Shown piece by piece: positions 6,789-13,071 of a stretch of 13,071 bases of DNA. A model generated the notes under the pieces. That model had not been told where the DNA came from and did not search any database. It worked only from the letters and a program-made list of their open reading frames with translations. Positions within the stretch are counted from its first letter, which is position 1. Every line of letters begins with the position of its first letter. Origin of the DNA: Prevotellaceae bacterium (GTDB taxonomy: Bacteria > Bacteroidota > Bacteroidia > Bacteroidales > Paludibacteraceae); the NCBI GenBank assembly GCA_031270425.1, contig JAISXQ010000251.1, positions 1 to 13,071 of the forward strand, given 5' to 3'. The position numbers were made by a program, and so were the translations under genes.

Positions 6789-9700
6789 TTAGAATTTCAC
6801 ATCAATACCAATGGTATAAGTTCTTGCGTTCGGATATGCCGCCGCATAAGCGTCTGTTTCGGGGTCGAGACCTTTATAGGGAGTGAAAACATACAGATTG
6901 TTGGCGTCGCCGAATATACGCACGCTTGAAAATACTTTTTTCAATTCGCCTTTAATCGGCAGGGTATAGCCGAGCGAAATACTTTGCAGGCGGATGTACC
7001 AGGCGTCCTGATAAAACCAATCGCCGTATCCGTATCTCGACCATCCATAAAACGAACTTGGAACTGTTGTAGAAGGTTTGTCGGGCATCCATCTTTCCTG
7101 AACTATTTTAAGTCCGTTGTAACCGTACTGCGCGATACCGTCTGCCGAAGCGCCGTAAGCCATATAAGTCGGATCCATCATCCTCCGGTTAAACATTCCG
7201 TTGACGTCGAAACTGAAATCGAAATTTTTGTACGTAAACCAGTTGGTAAATCCGATAACGGGACCGGGATCCGAAGTGCCCAACAAGATATTATCCGCTT
7301 CGTCGATAATGCCGTCGGGTCCTCCTGTAAGGATGAACCGTCCGTTTTCAACCACAGGATCTCCATTCAAATCGCGCTTGTAACCGTTAATATCTTTGAT
7401 GATTATCTGTCCCGGGCGTAAATCGGGTTGTGCGGCGGGAACCGGATCGTCTGTCTGCAAAATGCCGATGGCAATTTTGTCGTAATATGCCGATTGCGGG
7501 TCATTTACATTTTCATACACATTGGGTTTCCAGTCGGCGGAGCGTTCCAGCCACCTGTTGTCGAACAGTGAAAAGGTAAAGTCCGTCGCCCAAGTAAAGT
7601 TGCGTCGGGTAATATTTTTCGTATTTAGGGTAACTTCAAAGCCTCGTCCCTGTGTTTTTCCGATGTTGTCCATTACAAAACTGACATCGTGATAGGAGTT
7701 TAACGCCTTGAAATAGAGCAGGTCGGAAGTTACGCGGTCGAAATAATCAAAGACAAGATTTATCTTTCCTTTAAAAAGCAAAACATCCACGCCTGCGTTG
7801 TAAACCGTTGTCGTTTCCCATTTCAGGTTCGGATTTTCTATGCGCGAATTAAATACGCCTGTTTGCGGATTTTTGTTGAAATCATTCCACGCCGAAGCCG
7901 CGTAGTAAGCTCCGAAAGCATTACCTTGGCTGCTTTGAATCCCTGCATTTCCGGTTTGTCCGTAGCTCAAACGCAACTTTAACATATCTAATTGATCTCC
8001 GGCAAAATCCATAAACGATTCTTCCGCCATATTCCACGCAAACGCTACGGAAGGGAAGTAACCCCACTTATGGTTTTTGGCAAAAACGCTTGCTCCATCG
8101 GCGCGGAGCGTGGCAGTCAATAAATACCGGTCTAATAAAATGTAATTGATTCTTGAAAATACAGAGCGGACTTTGTCTTCGTAACCGCCGGAAGATACCG
8201 TCTTATTTCCCTCGCCCGACTGCAAATTATACCATTTAAAACCGTCGGTAAGAAACTGATTGTTTCCCAAACCGTGGGAATTAGCCAATCTCTTTTCGGA
8301 GGAAGCTCCCGCCATAAGCGTAATATTATGAATATCTTCCATCTTAAACTTGTAAGTTCCGTTTATATCCGCGAGGTAAATTTGATCTTCTCTCATATTT
8401 ATATTGGCGACGCCTCCTCCCAGATTTCCGTGTAAAGTTGTCTTCGGCATATAGGTATTCCGGCTTTGATAAGCGAGGTCGGTTCCTATATTTGCTTTAA
8501 ATACAAGCTCTTTGATGGGTTCCGCAATCAGAAAAACATTTCCGAGCAACCGATCCATTTTTCTCTTGTCCGTAACAGTCAGAAGCGAATAGGGATTGGG
8601 CTGAGTTGGCAACAGGGGATTGATAGGATAATTTCCGTCTTCGTCTATCGCTTTGATGTGCGGTCCCATTTGCACGGCGGCGCGTATCAAACCCGATTTT
8701 TCCCACTGTCCATCCCCCAGAGGCGTATTGTCGTTATCCATGCGGCTAAGCGTAACATTTACGCCCGTCTTGAATATATCGTTGATTTTTTGGTCTAAGT
8801 TTATCCGAACCGAATAACGTTTTACTTCCGAATTTTTAATAATACCTTTATGATCGAAGTAATTCAACGACAGCATATATTGCGTATAATCTGTTCCTCC
8901 TCGAATACTGAGATTTTGCTGTTGGATGGAACCGAGGCGGGTTACCAAACTCACCCAGTCGGTTCCTTCGCCGGCTTGGGCTATCTGATTGTCGTTGTAA
9001 GGCAACTTGTAAGCGACGCCGTTTTTGGGAAACTGCATCGCCTGTTCGAGTGTGCGTGCGCCGTAGGGAATAACTTCGTTTTCAAACATCCAATAATCCC
9101 AGGTAGAAGTGTTGCGTTCTTTCATCCATTCCGGCAATGTGAAGGTATCAAAAATATTGGAATGCTTTTGCACACCATAGGAAGCTGTATAGTTGACAAG
9201 CGGTTTGCCCGTAGTACCTCTTTGGGTTGTAATAAGAACAACGCCGTTTGCCGCACGCGCTCCGTAAATAGCCGTAGCCGAAGCATCTTTCAGAACTTCT
9301 ATCGACGCTATGTCGTTTGGATTAATAAAGTTTAAAACTCCCTGTGTTCCGGCGTTCATCCGTTCGTTTCCACTTTCCGGTTGCTCTATCGGTATAACAG
9401 GAACGCCGTCCACTACATATAGCGGAGTTTTGTCTGTGTATTGAGAGCCTCCCGAACCGCCGCGAATTAAAATATCCAATCCTCCGCCGGGCTGGGCGCT
9501 GTTTTGAATAATGGACAAGCCCGCCGCCTTACCTTTTAGCGACTGACCGATTGAAATATTCGACGTCATGTTCATGTCGTCCGCTTTCACAGAAACGACC
9601 GATCCGGTAAGATCCCGTTTCTTTACTACTCCATATCCGATAATTATTACCTCATCCAGTGGTTTTGCGACTTCCTGCAACTGAATGGTAAAATTTGTTT

Positions 9701-10244
9701 TTCCGTTTACATTAATTTCCTGCGTTTCGTAACCGAGATAAGATACCGTTAACACGGCGTCGGCGGGAGCCGACAGGAAAAACTTGCCCGAAGCATCCGT
9801 CATGGTAGCATTTGAGGAATTTTTTACAGCAACGGTGGCGCCGATAACCGGTTCGCTTTTTGAGTCGGTAACTGTACCCGAATGGGTTTTGTTTTCGACT
9901 TTGGACAGTATATCATCCGTTCTATTTGTAATCAAAATACTTTTCTGAGAAATCTGAAACTGCAAGCCCAAAGGCGTAAGCGTGTTCTTTAATATTGTTT
10001 CAACAAGCTCGCCTGTGGTTGAATACGTAACGTGTTGTTTGTTGTCGACAGATTTGTCGCGGTAAGTAAACCGGTATTCGGATTGCGCTTCAATTTTGTC
10101 GAAAAACTGCCGTAACGGTATGTTCTTGACATTCAAGGCTATCTTCTCGTTTTGAGCAAAAGCGACATTGTGAATACCGAGAAATAAAAATAAAATAACA
10201 ACATGCCATAGCTGCATTATTTGTTTTCCAAGTTTTTCTTTCAT
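6789..10244 (-). CDS. SusC/RagA-like TonB-dependent transporter with N-terminal STN signalling domain
   Basis: This is a 1151-residue outer-membrane protein. A Sec signal peptide ends AFA (28-30). Residues about 34-107 form an STN (secretin and TonB N-terminus) domain with IPLRQFFDKIEAQSEYRF. A carboxypeptidase-D regulatory-like domain occupies about 120-190 (SGTVTDSKSEPVIGATV), followed by LDEVIIIGYG at 196-205, the usual TonB-box-region motif of SusC proteins. The plug contains LYVVDGVPV and IEVLKDASATAIYGARAANG. The rest is a 22-strand-type barrel closing with TYTIGIDVKF. SusC imports oligosaccharides or peptides with TonB energy and pairs with SusD, encoded next. The STN domain marks it as a transducer that can signal to a FecR anti-sigma factor, and one is encoded 34 bases upstream. 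Met10 is a possible later start, but the chosen start gives the complete signal peptide. Confidence 0.97.
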   Translation of the reverse strand: MKEKLGKQIMQLWHVVILFLFLGIHNVAFAQNEKIALNVKNIPLRQFFDKIEAQSEYRFTYRDKSVDNKQHVTYSTTGELVETILKNTLTPLGLQFQISQKSILITNRTDDILSKVENKTHSGTVTDSKSEPVIGATVAVKNSSNATMTDASGKFFLSAPADAVLTVSYLGYETQEINVNGKTNFTIQLQEVAKPLDEVIIIGYGVVKKRDLTGSVVSVKADDMNMTSNISIGQSLKGKAAGLSIIQNSAQPGGGLDILIRGGSGGSQYTDKTPLYVVDGVPVIPIEQPESGNERMNAGTQGVLNFINPNDIASIEVLKDASATAIYGARAANGVVLITTQRGTTGKPLVNYTASYGVQKHSNIFDTFTLPEWMKERNTSTWDYWMFENEVIPYGARTLEQAMQFPKNGVAYKLPYNDNQIAQAGEGTDWVSLVTRLGSIQQQNLSIRGGTDYTQYMLSLNYFDHKGIIKNSEVKRYSVRINLDQKINDIFKTGVNVTLSRMDNDNTPLGDGQWEKSGLIRAAVQMGPHIKAIDEDGNYPINPLLPTQPNPYSLLTVTDKRKMDRLLGNVFLIAEPIKELVFKANIGTDLAYQSRNTYMPKTTLHGNLGGGVANINMREDQIYLADINGTYKFKMEDIHNITLMAGASSEKRLANSHGLGNNQFLTDGFKWYNLQSGEGNKTVSSGGYEDKVRSVFSRINYILLDRYLLTATLRADGASVFAKNHKWGYFPSVAFAWNMAEESFMDFAGDQLDMLKLRLSYGQTGNAGIQSSQGNAFGAYYAASAWNDFNKNPQTGVFNSRIENPNLKWETTTVYNAGVDVLLFKGKINLVFDYFDRVTSDLLYFKALNSYHDVSFVMDNIGKTQGRGFEVTLNTKNITRRNFTWATDFTFSLFDNRWLERSADWKPNVYENVNDPQSAYYDKIAIGILQTDDPVPAAQPDLRPGQIIIKDINGYKRDLNGDPVVENGRFILTGGPDGIIDEADNILLGTSDPGPVIGFTNWFTYKNFDFSFDVNGMFNRRMMDPTYMAYGASADGIAQYGYNGLKIVQERWMPDKPSTTVPSSFYGWSRYGYGDWFYQDAWYIRLQSISLGYTLPIKGELKKVFSSVRIFGDANNLYVFTPYKGLDPETDAYAAAYPNARTYTIGIDVKF

Positions 10245-10264
10245 GCTATATGATTTTAAAGTTG

Positions 10265-10285
10265 CTGATTACTAATTACTAATTG
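10265..10285. repeat. Heptamer repeat at the FecR-SusC junction
   Basis: Three 7-base units, CTGATTA, CTAATTA and CTAATTG, run back to back. The last one includes the FecR stop codon (10279-10281) and its final Asn codon, so the repeat enters the coding end. It lies 20 bases upstream of the SusC-like start. Confidence 0.6.
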
Positions 10286-11295
10286 GACAATATAAATGTA
10301 TCGTTCTTGTATTTATATTTTAATGGATAGTGGTTGGTCAGTATTTTCATTACGTCGCCAATATTGTTGTCCTTACCTATGCGACCGGAAAAGCGGTCGT
10401 CCAGCAAAGCGGCATTACCCTCATAGCGAATATGAACGCCGTATTTGCGCTCCAATTTCAACAGTACGCTGTTCAGCCTTTCCGATTTAAATACAATTTC
10501 GCCGTTTATCCAAGCCGTTTCATACTGAGTGTTGGTTTGTTCAACGCTAAGTTTTCCGGTCGAAATATCGCAAATCACTTTTTCGTTTGGCTTTACAAGT
10601 AGTTGGCATTCGGGATTTTTTTTAGACGAAGCTTTAACGCTTCCCGTGAGCAAGGTCATTTCGACCAATTCATCGCTGTCGTAGGCATACATGTTAAATG
10701 TAGTTCCGAGTACTTCTATGTTGATATGTTTTGTGTTGACGACAAACGGACGGTCTTCGTCTTTTTTTACATCAAAAAACGCTTCGCCCGAAAAATCGAC
10801 ATAGCGGTTGTTTTCTCCGAAATTATTGGCATAGCGCAATGCGGAGCCGGAATTTAATCTTACCTGTGTTCCGTCCGGCAAAGTAAACGAGGCTTCTTGT
10901 CCGTTCCCGACACTGAGTGCAATTTCGCTGTTTCTGTAAAGCGACAAATTTTGATTGTTGTGGTACAAATAAAGGCAAGTCCCGCCCAGCAACGCGAGGA
11001 TAAATATGGCGGCAACGCGGGAAAATATGCGTGTAAAACGTCTGTACATCGGAATCACAATTACCTTTCCTTCCGAAATTGCCTGCTCTATTCGCCCAAT
11101 CATGCGCATTTTTTGTTTTTCGGTCGGATGAAATGGAAGATATTCATTGTTCATCCATATAGAGCGCAGATATTCGTCCAAGCCTTCGTTGTCGAATTTA
11201 TTCACAAGCGCTTTCAATTCAGTGAGTTCTTCGGGTGTGATGCTCCGCTCGAAGTAGCGGGCAAATAAATAATCTAATTTGTTTTCTGAGGACAT
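10279..11295 (-). CDS. FecR-family anti-sigma factor
   Basis: This is a 338-residue inner-membrane protein. Residues 1-85 are a cytoplasmic segment (LDYLFARYFERSITPEELTE) expected to bind the sigma factor. A single transmembrane helix lies at about 90-111 (IFSRVAAIFILALLGGTCLY). The periplasmic FecR domain, about 125-225, contains FTLPDGTQVRLNSGS and VDFSGEAFFDVKKDEDRPF with VLGTTFNMYAY. Residues about 265-336 form the C-terminal DUF4974/STN-like domain, beginning VFKSERLNSVLLKLERKYGV. FecR proteins hold an ECF sigma factor until a ligand-loaded TonB-dependent transducer contacts the periplasmic part. The two partners are encoded on either side. The gene lies 120 bases after the sigma gene and 34 bases before the SusC-like gene, and its stop codon sits inside a period-7 repeat. 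Confidence 0.96.
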   Translation of the reverse strand: MSSENKLDYLFARYFERSITPEELTELKALVNKFDNEGLDEYLRSIWMNNEYLPFHPTEKQKMRMIGRIEQAISEGKVIVIPMYRRFTRIFSRVAAIFILALLGGTCLYLYHNNQNLSLYRNSEIALSVGNGQEASFTLPDGTQVRLNSGSALRYANNFGENNRYVDFSGEAFFDVKKDEDRPFVVNTKHINIEVLGTTFNMYAYDSDELVEMTLLTGSVKASSKKNPECQLLVKPNEKVICDISTGKLSVEQTNTQYETAWINGEIVFKSERLNSVLLKLERKYGVHIRYEGNAALLDDRFSGRIGKDNNIGDVMKILTNHYPLKYKYKNDTFILSN

Positions 11296-11362
11296 TTTTA
11301 TATGTTTACACTTTATGATATAAGTTATACACTTAATACGGCGTTTTATCCCATGCCTTTTT

Positions 11363-11380
11363 ATATGTTATAAAACATAT
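11363..11380. repeat. 7-bp inverted repeat in the sigma-FecR gap
   Basis: ATATGTT (11363-11369) and AACATAT (11374-11380) are perfect reverse complements around the 4-base loop ATAA. The stem is AT-rich and has no run of T after it, so it is a poor terminator. An operator, or a weak hairpin attenuating readthrough from sigma to FecR, is possible; chance is also plausible in AT-rich DNA. Confidence 0.4.
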
Positions 11381-11415
11381 TTTCACGGAATAGCAAAACT
11401 CTTAAAGGAAAATAG

Positions 11416-12015
11416 TTACGAGTACAGGAAAAGAAAGACGAAAAGCGCGGAAAAACACGTCATCTCTTTACGCAGGATATTTATAGCGGTAGAAAGTTGG
11501 TTGCGTACCGATTTTTCGGTAATATTTAATTGCTTGGCAATAGATTGGACGGAGTATCCTTTTTCTTTATGCAAATGAAATATATCGAGCTGGCGCGGCG
11601 ACAGTTTTTGTTTGGCTTTATTAAGTTCCGCGCAGAAATCGTTGAAATTCATATAGGTTTCAGTTTCATTCTCAGATAATTGCAACTGATTAGAGTATTC
11701 GACATACTCCGAAAATACGGGATGGTTGATTTGGCGGCGGAATTCGTTAAGCATCAGGTTTCGCGCAACAGTAAACAAATACGACTTGAACGAAGTTTCC
11801 AAACAGATTTCGGTATGGTTCTTCCATAACCGGACAAAAGTTTCCTGAACAGTTTCCTCTGCAAAATATGCCGACCGTGTCATGTTGTAAATAAACGCAT
11901 ATAATTGGGGCAGATAGAATTGGTACAAAACCGAGTAAGCTTCGTGAGAACCCTCTTTCAAACGTTTGATGTAATCGGTTTCGTTTTGCAATATATTTTT
12001 ATCTTGCGCGGACAT
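11416..12015 (-). CDS. ECF RNA polymerase sigma-70 factor (Bacteroidetes expansion type)
   Basis: This is a 199-residue ECF sigma factor. Region 2 covers about 25-92, with FYLPQLYAFIYNMTRS and AEETVQETFVRLWKN (core-polymerase and -10 recognition). Region 4 covers about 138-184, with LSPRQLDIFHLHKEKGYSVQ and the helix-turn-helix around IAKQLNITEKSVRNQLS (-35 recognition). The last 15 residues are very hydrophobic (ending LFVFLFLYS), a tail seen in many Bacteroidetes sigma factors of this type. It is the first gene of the minus-strand set and is expected to be released by the downstream FecR protein to activate the SusC/SusD genes. A possible vegetative promoter box lies about 90 bases upstream of the start. 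Target promoters cannot be derived from this window. Confidence 0.96.
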   Translation of the reverse strand: MSAQDKNILQNETDYIKRLKEGSHEAYSVLYQFYLPQLYAFIYNMTRSAYFAEETVQETFVRLWKNHTEICLETSFKSYLFTVARNLMLNEFRRQINHPVFSEYVEYSNQLQLSENETETYMNFNDFCAELNKAKQKLSPRQLDIFHLHKEKGYSVQSIAKQLNITEKSVRNQLSTAINILRKEMTCFSALFVFLFLYS

Positions 12016-12094
12016 ACGGATATTTTGAACGTAAAATTAAGCGCTCTTTTCCATTTTTATTTTTACAAAGAGCCGAAATCCGTTTAAACTTTTT

Positions 12095-12250
12095 GAGATA
12101 TTTCGCAAAAATACAATATAAATTTGTTAAATAACACAAAATTTTTTAATATCTATAAGCATAAAAATAAAAAGTACAATAATAAAAACACAATCTTGTT
12201 TTTTTAGGGGTCAGTAACGAAGTTTTTTGTACTTTTACGAAAAATATCTC
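12095..12250. repeat. Inverted promoter-proximal motif shared by the two divergent genes
   Basis: GAGATATTT at 12095-12103 and AAATATCTC at 12242-12250 are reverse complements. The similarity extends upstream on each strand: the minus strand reads TATTTTTGCGAAATATCTC and the plus strand TACTTTTACG then AAAAATATCTC. Both begin with a TAnnTTT(G/A) box, so the divergent genes may share related promoter or operator sequences. Confidence 0.45.
12106..12113 (-). promoter_or_regulatory. Candidate -7 promoter box upstream of the ECF sigma gene
   Basis: Read on the minus strand, the bases are TATTTTTG, an exact match to the Bacteroidetes -7 consensus TAnnTTTG. A TTTG candidate for the -33 element lies at 12137-12140, with 23 bases between, slightly longer than usual. 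Transcription starting just downstream would give a leader of roughly 80-85 bases before the ATG at 12015. In such AT-rich DNA an exact match can occur by chance. Confidence 0.4.
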
Positions 12251-12349
12251 ACAAAACTTATCCCGAGTTATCGGGGGACACAAAGCTCGCAAAGAGAGGC
12301 TTGGTGTTCTTTTTGTGGCTTCCGACAGGTCGGGACAAGTTTTGTGGGA
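12247..12349. repeat. Imperfect palindrome of about 103 bp (REP- or MITE-like)
   Basis: The left arm 12248-12266 reads CTCACAAAACTTATCCCGA. The right arm 12330-12348, reverse complemented, reads CCCACAAAACTTGTCCCGA, which is 17 of 19 identical; one more base pair (12247/12349) extends it. Smaller hairpins sit inside: CCCGA-GTTA-TCGGG at 12262-12275, CCGA-CAGG-TCGG at 12322-12333, and CACAAA (12279-12284) facing TTTGTG (12312-12317). No clear target-site duplication flanks it and no protein is encoded. It could be a repetitive extragenic palindrome, a small non-autonomous element, or a structured RNA leader of the HD-family gene. Confidence 0.7.
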
Positions 12350-12354
12350 ACAAA

Positions 12355-12474
12355 TTTTAAACACATGAAACTTCCATGACTACTGATTTTTAGACACATA
12401 AAGAGATGATTAAAAAATCTTGTGTCTTGTGTCTTGATTCTTGGTTCTTGATTCTAATTTTTAAACACATGAAA
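12355..12474 (+). repeat. 16-base direct repeat spanning the HD gene start, copies 104 bases apart
   Basis: TTTTAAACACATGAAA occurs at 12355-12370 and again at 12459-12474. The second copy contains the ATG of the HD-family gene at 12469. The first contains an ATG at 12365 that opens only MKLP before a TGA. The first copy directly follows the 103-bp palindrome, so it may mark a duplication linked to insertion of that element, or a decoy start or leader mini-frame. Confidence 0.75.
12421..12455. repeat. Five-copy heptamer tandem repeat, consensus TGNNTCT
   Basis: Five consecutive 7-base units fit exactly, with no insertions: TGTGTCT twice, TGATTCT, TGGTTCT and TGATTCT. The array ends 13 bases before the ATG of the HD-family gene, so it would lie in or near its 5' leader. 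Copy number change could alter promoter or leader spacing, but this is inference. Confidence 0.85.
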
Positions 12475-13071
12475 ATTTCAAAAGAAAGTCTGCAACTATT
12501 GATTAAGGCAAGCATGTTCCTGCTGCTTGCTATTACGATTATTCAGCTTTATCCCAATAAAAAAAGCTTCAATTATCATTTTGAAACGGGAAAGCCCTGG
12601 GTTTACGAAATACTTACGGCTCCCTTCGATTTTCCTATTTATAAAAGTACGCAGCAAATCGACGCGGAACGCGAAAAACTCCTCGACAAATTTACGCCTT
12701 ACTATTTAATGGATTCGTCGGCGCTTGTAACCCTGAACCAAACCTTGTCCATAGAGTCCGATTCCGTGAGGCAGCAGGTAAAAAATTATTTAACATACAA
12801 ATTTAAAATTCTTTACCAGGACGGTATTATTTCGGTAGAAGATTATCAAAATCTACTGAAAACCAACAAGAAAGAAATTAACTGCATTATGCCCGGCAGG
12901 CTTACGCGCGTTATTCCGGTAGATAAACTGCACACCCCGAAAACGGCTTACGAGGAAATTTTCCATGGAGCGTCCTGGATGAAGGAATACCTGAAATCAT
13001 ACGACCTGAACGCCTGTCTGATCGAAAATTTAAAGTACGACAGCCTTACTTCCGAACTGTCGAAAAAAGAG
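12469..13071 (+). CDS. 7TMR-HD family membrane phosphohydrolase (PgpH-like), 5' part only
   Basis: The frame is open for 201 codons from the ATG at 12469 to the right edge, so only the N-terminus is present. A transmembrane helix at about 10-28 (LLIKASMFLLLAITIIQLYP) is followed by an extracytoplasmic segment containing GKPWVYEILTAPFDFPIYKS (41-60), then DAEREKLLDKFTPYY. This is the characteristic start of the extracellular domain of Bacteroidetes HDIG-domain proteins related to PgpH, which in Listeria degrades cyclic di-AMP. The expected multi-helix membrane region and the catalytic HD domain would lie beyond the window, so activity cannot be confirmed here. The gene is transcribed away from the Sus-like genes and is probably unrelated to them. 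Its ATG lies 13 bases after a period-7 repeat, inside one copy of a 16-base direct repeat. Confidence 0.85.
   Translation, partial: MKISKESLQLLIKASMFLLLAITIIQLYPNKKSFNYHFETGKPWVYEILTAPFDFPIYKSTQQIDAEREKLLDKFTPYYLMDSSALVTLNQTLSIESDSVRQQVKNYLTYKFKILYQDGIISVEDYQNLLKTNKKEINCIMPGRLTRVIPVDKLHTPKTAYEEIFHGASWMKEYLKSYDLNACLIENLKYDSLTSELSKKE

Larger units (their letters stand above)
12016..12468. other. Divergent non-coding region, 453 bases
   Basis: This AT-rich stretch separates the sigma gene from the divergent HD-family gene. It holds a promoter-like box for the sigma gene, a motif repeated in inverted orientation, an imperfect palindrome of about 103 bases, a 16-base direct repeat and a heptamer repeat. 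A 72-codon minus-strand frame across 12146-12364 has no family features and is treated as chance. No tRNA, rRNA or known riboswitch was recognised. Confidence 0.75.

Noticed and set aside
8850..9335. 161-codon plus-strand open frame antisense to the SusC-like gene
   Set aside because: It mirrors the conserved plug and early barrel of SusC, whose codon usage leaves long antisense frames; nothing in its translation is recognisable.
12262..12345. Rho-independent terminator reading of the palindrome
   Set aside because: It lies between two divergent starts, where no transcript should end, and neither arm is followed by a proper run of T; a REP- or MITE-like element or leader structure fits better.
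12146..12364. 72-codon minus-strand open frame in the divergent gap
   Set aside because: It spans the palindrome, has a cysteine- and aromatic-rich low-complexity translation with no recognisable motif, and lies over promoter-like DNA, so it is most likely chance.
12421..12455. CRISPR array
   Set aside because: The units are 7 bases long with no spacers, and no cas genes are present; it is a simple tandem repeat.

Overview
The window looks like a chromosomal stretch of a member of the Bacteroidota, most likely Bacteroidales. The evidence is a SusC/SusD pair, a FecR-type anti-sigma factor with a Bacteroidetes-style ECF sigma factor, lipoproteins with loose Bacteroidetes lipoboxes, two proteins ending in type IX secretion (T9SS) sorting domains, AT-rich gene junctions, and a TAnnTTTG promoter-like box. 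Genus cannot be assigned from this sequence.

Layout: positions 12015 down to 1 hold eight genes, all on the minus strand and tightly packed. In transcription order they are: ECF sigma factor; FecR anti-sigma factor; SusC-like TonB-dependent transporter with an N-terminal STN signalling domain; SusD-like lipoprotein; two tandem paralogous DUF4874/DUF4832 proteins; a carbohydrate-binding-like beta-sandwich protein with a T9SS sorting domain; and a surface lipoprotein that runs off the left edge. Gaps from FecR onward are 34, 39, 14, 1, 20 and 36 bases, and I see no convincing internal terminator. The sigma-FecR gap is 120 bases. Positions 12016-12468 are a non-coding divergent region rich in repeats. 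From 12469 to the right edge, on the plus strand, lies the start of an unrelated housekeeping-type gene, a PgpH/7TMR-HD-like membrane phosphohydrolase.

Functional reading (inference): this is a polysaccharide-utilisation-like locus controlled by trans-envelope signalling. A glycan ligand imported by SusC/SusD would signal through the STN domain to FecR and so to the sigma factor. No known glycoside hydrolase, polysaccharide lyase or sulfatase is visible. The only enzyme candidates are the two DUF4874/DUF4832 proteins, each with two conserved glutamates in TIM-barrel-like contexts. One paralog appears to be only lipid-anchored; the other carries both a lipobox-like leader and a T9SS sorting domain. 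This pair is the most promising undescribed element. The non-coding DNA adds a 103-bp imperfect palindrome, period-7 repeats at three junctions, and a duplicated start-site sequence.
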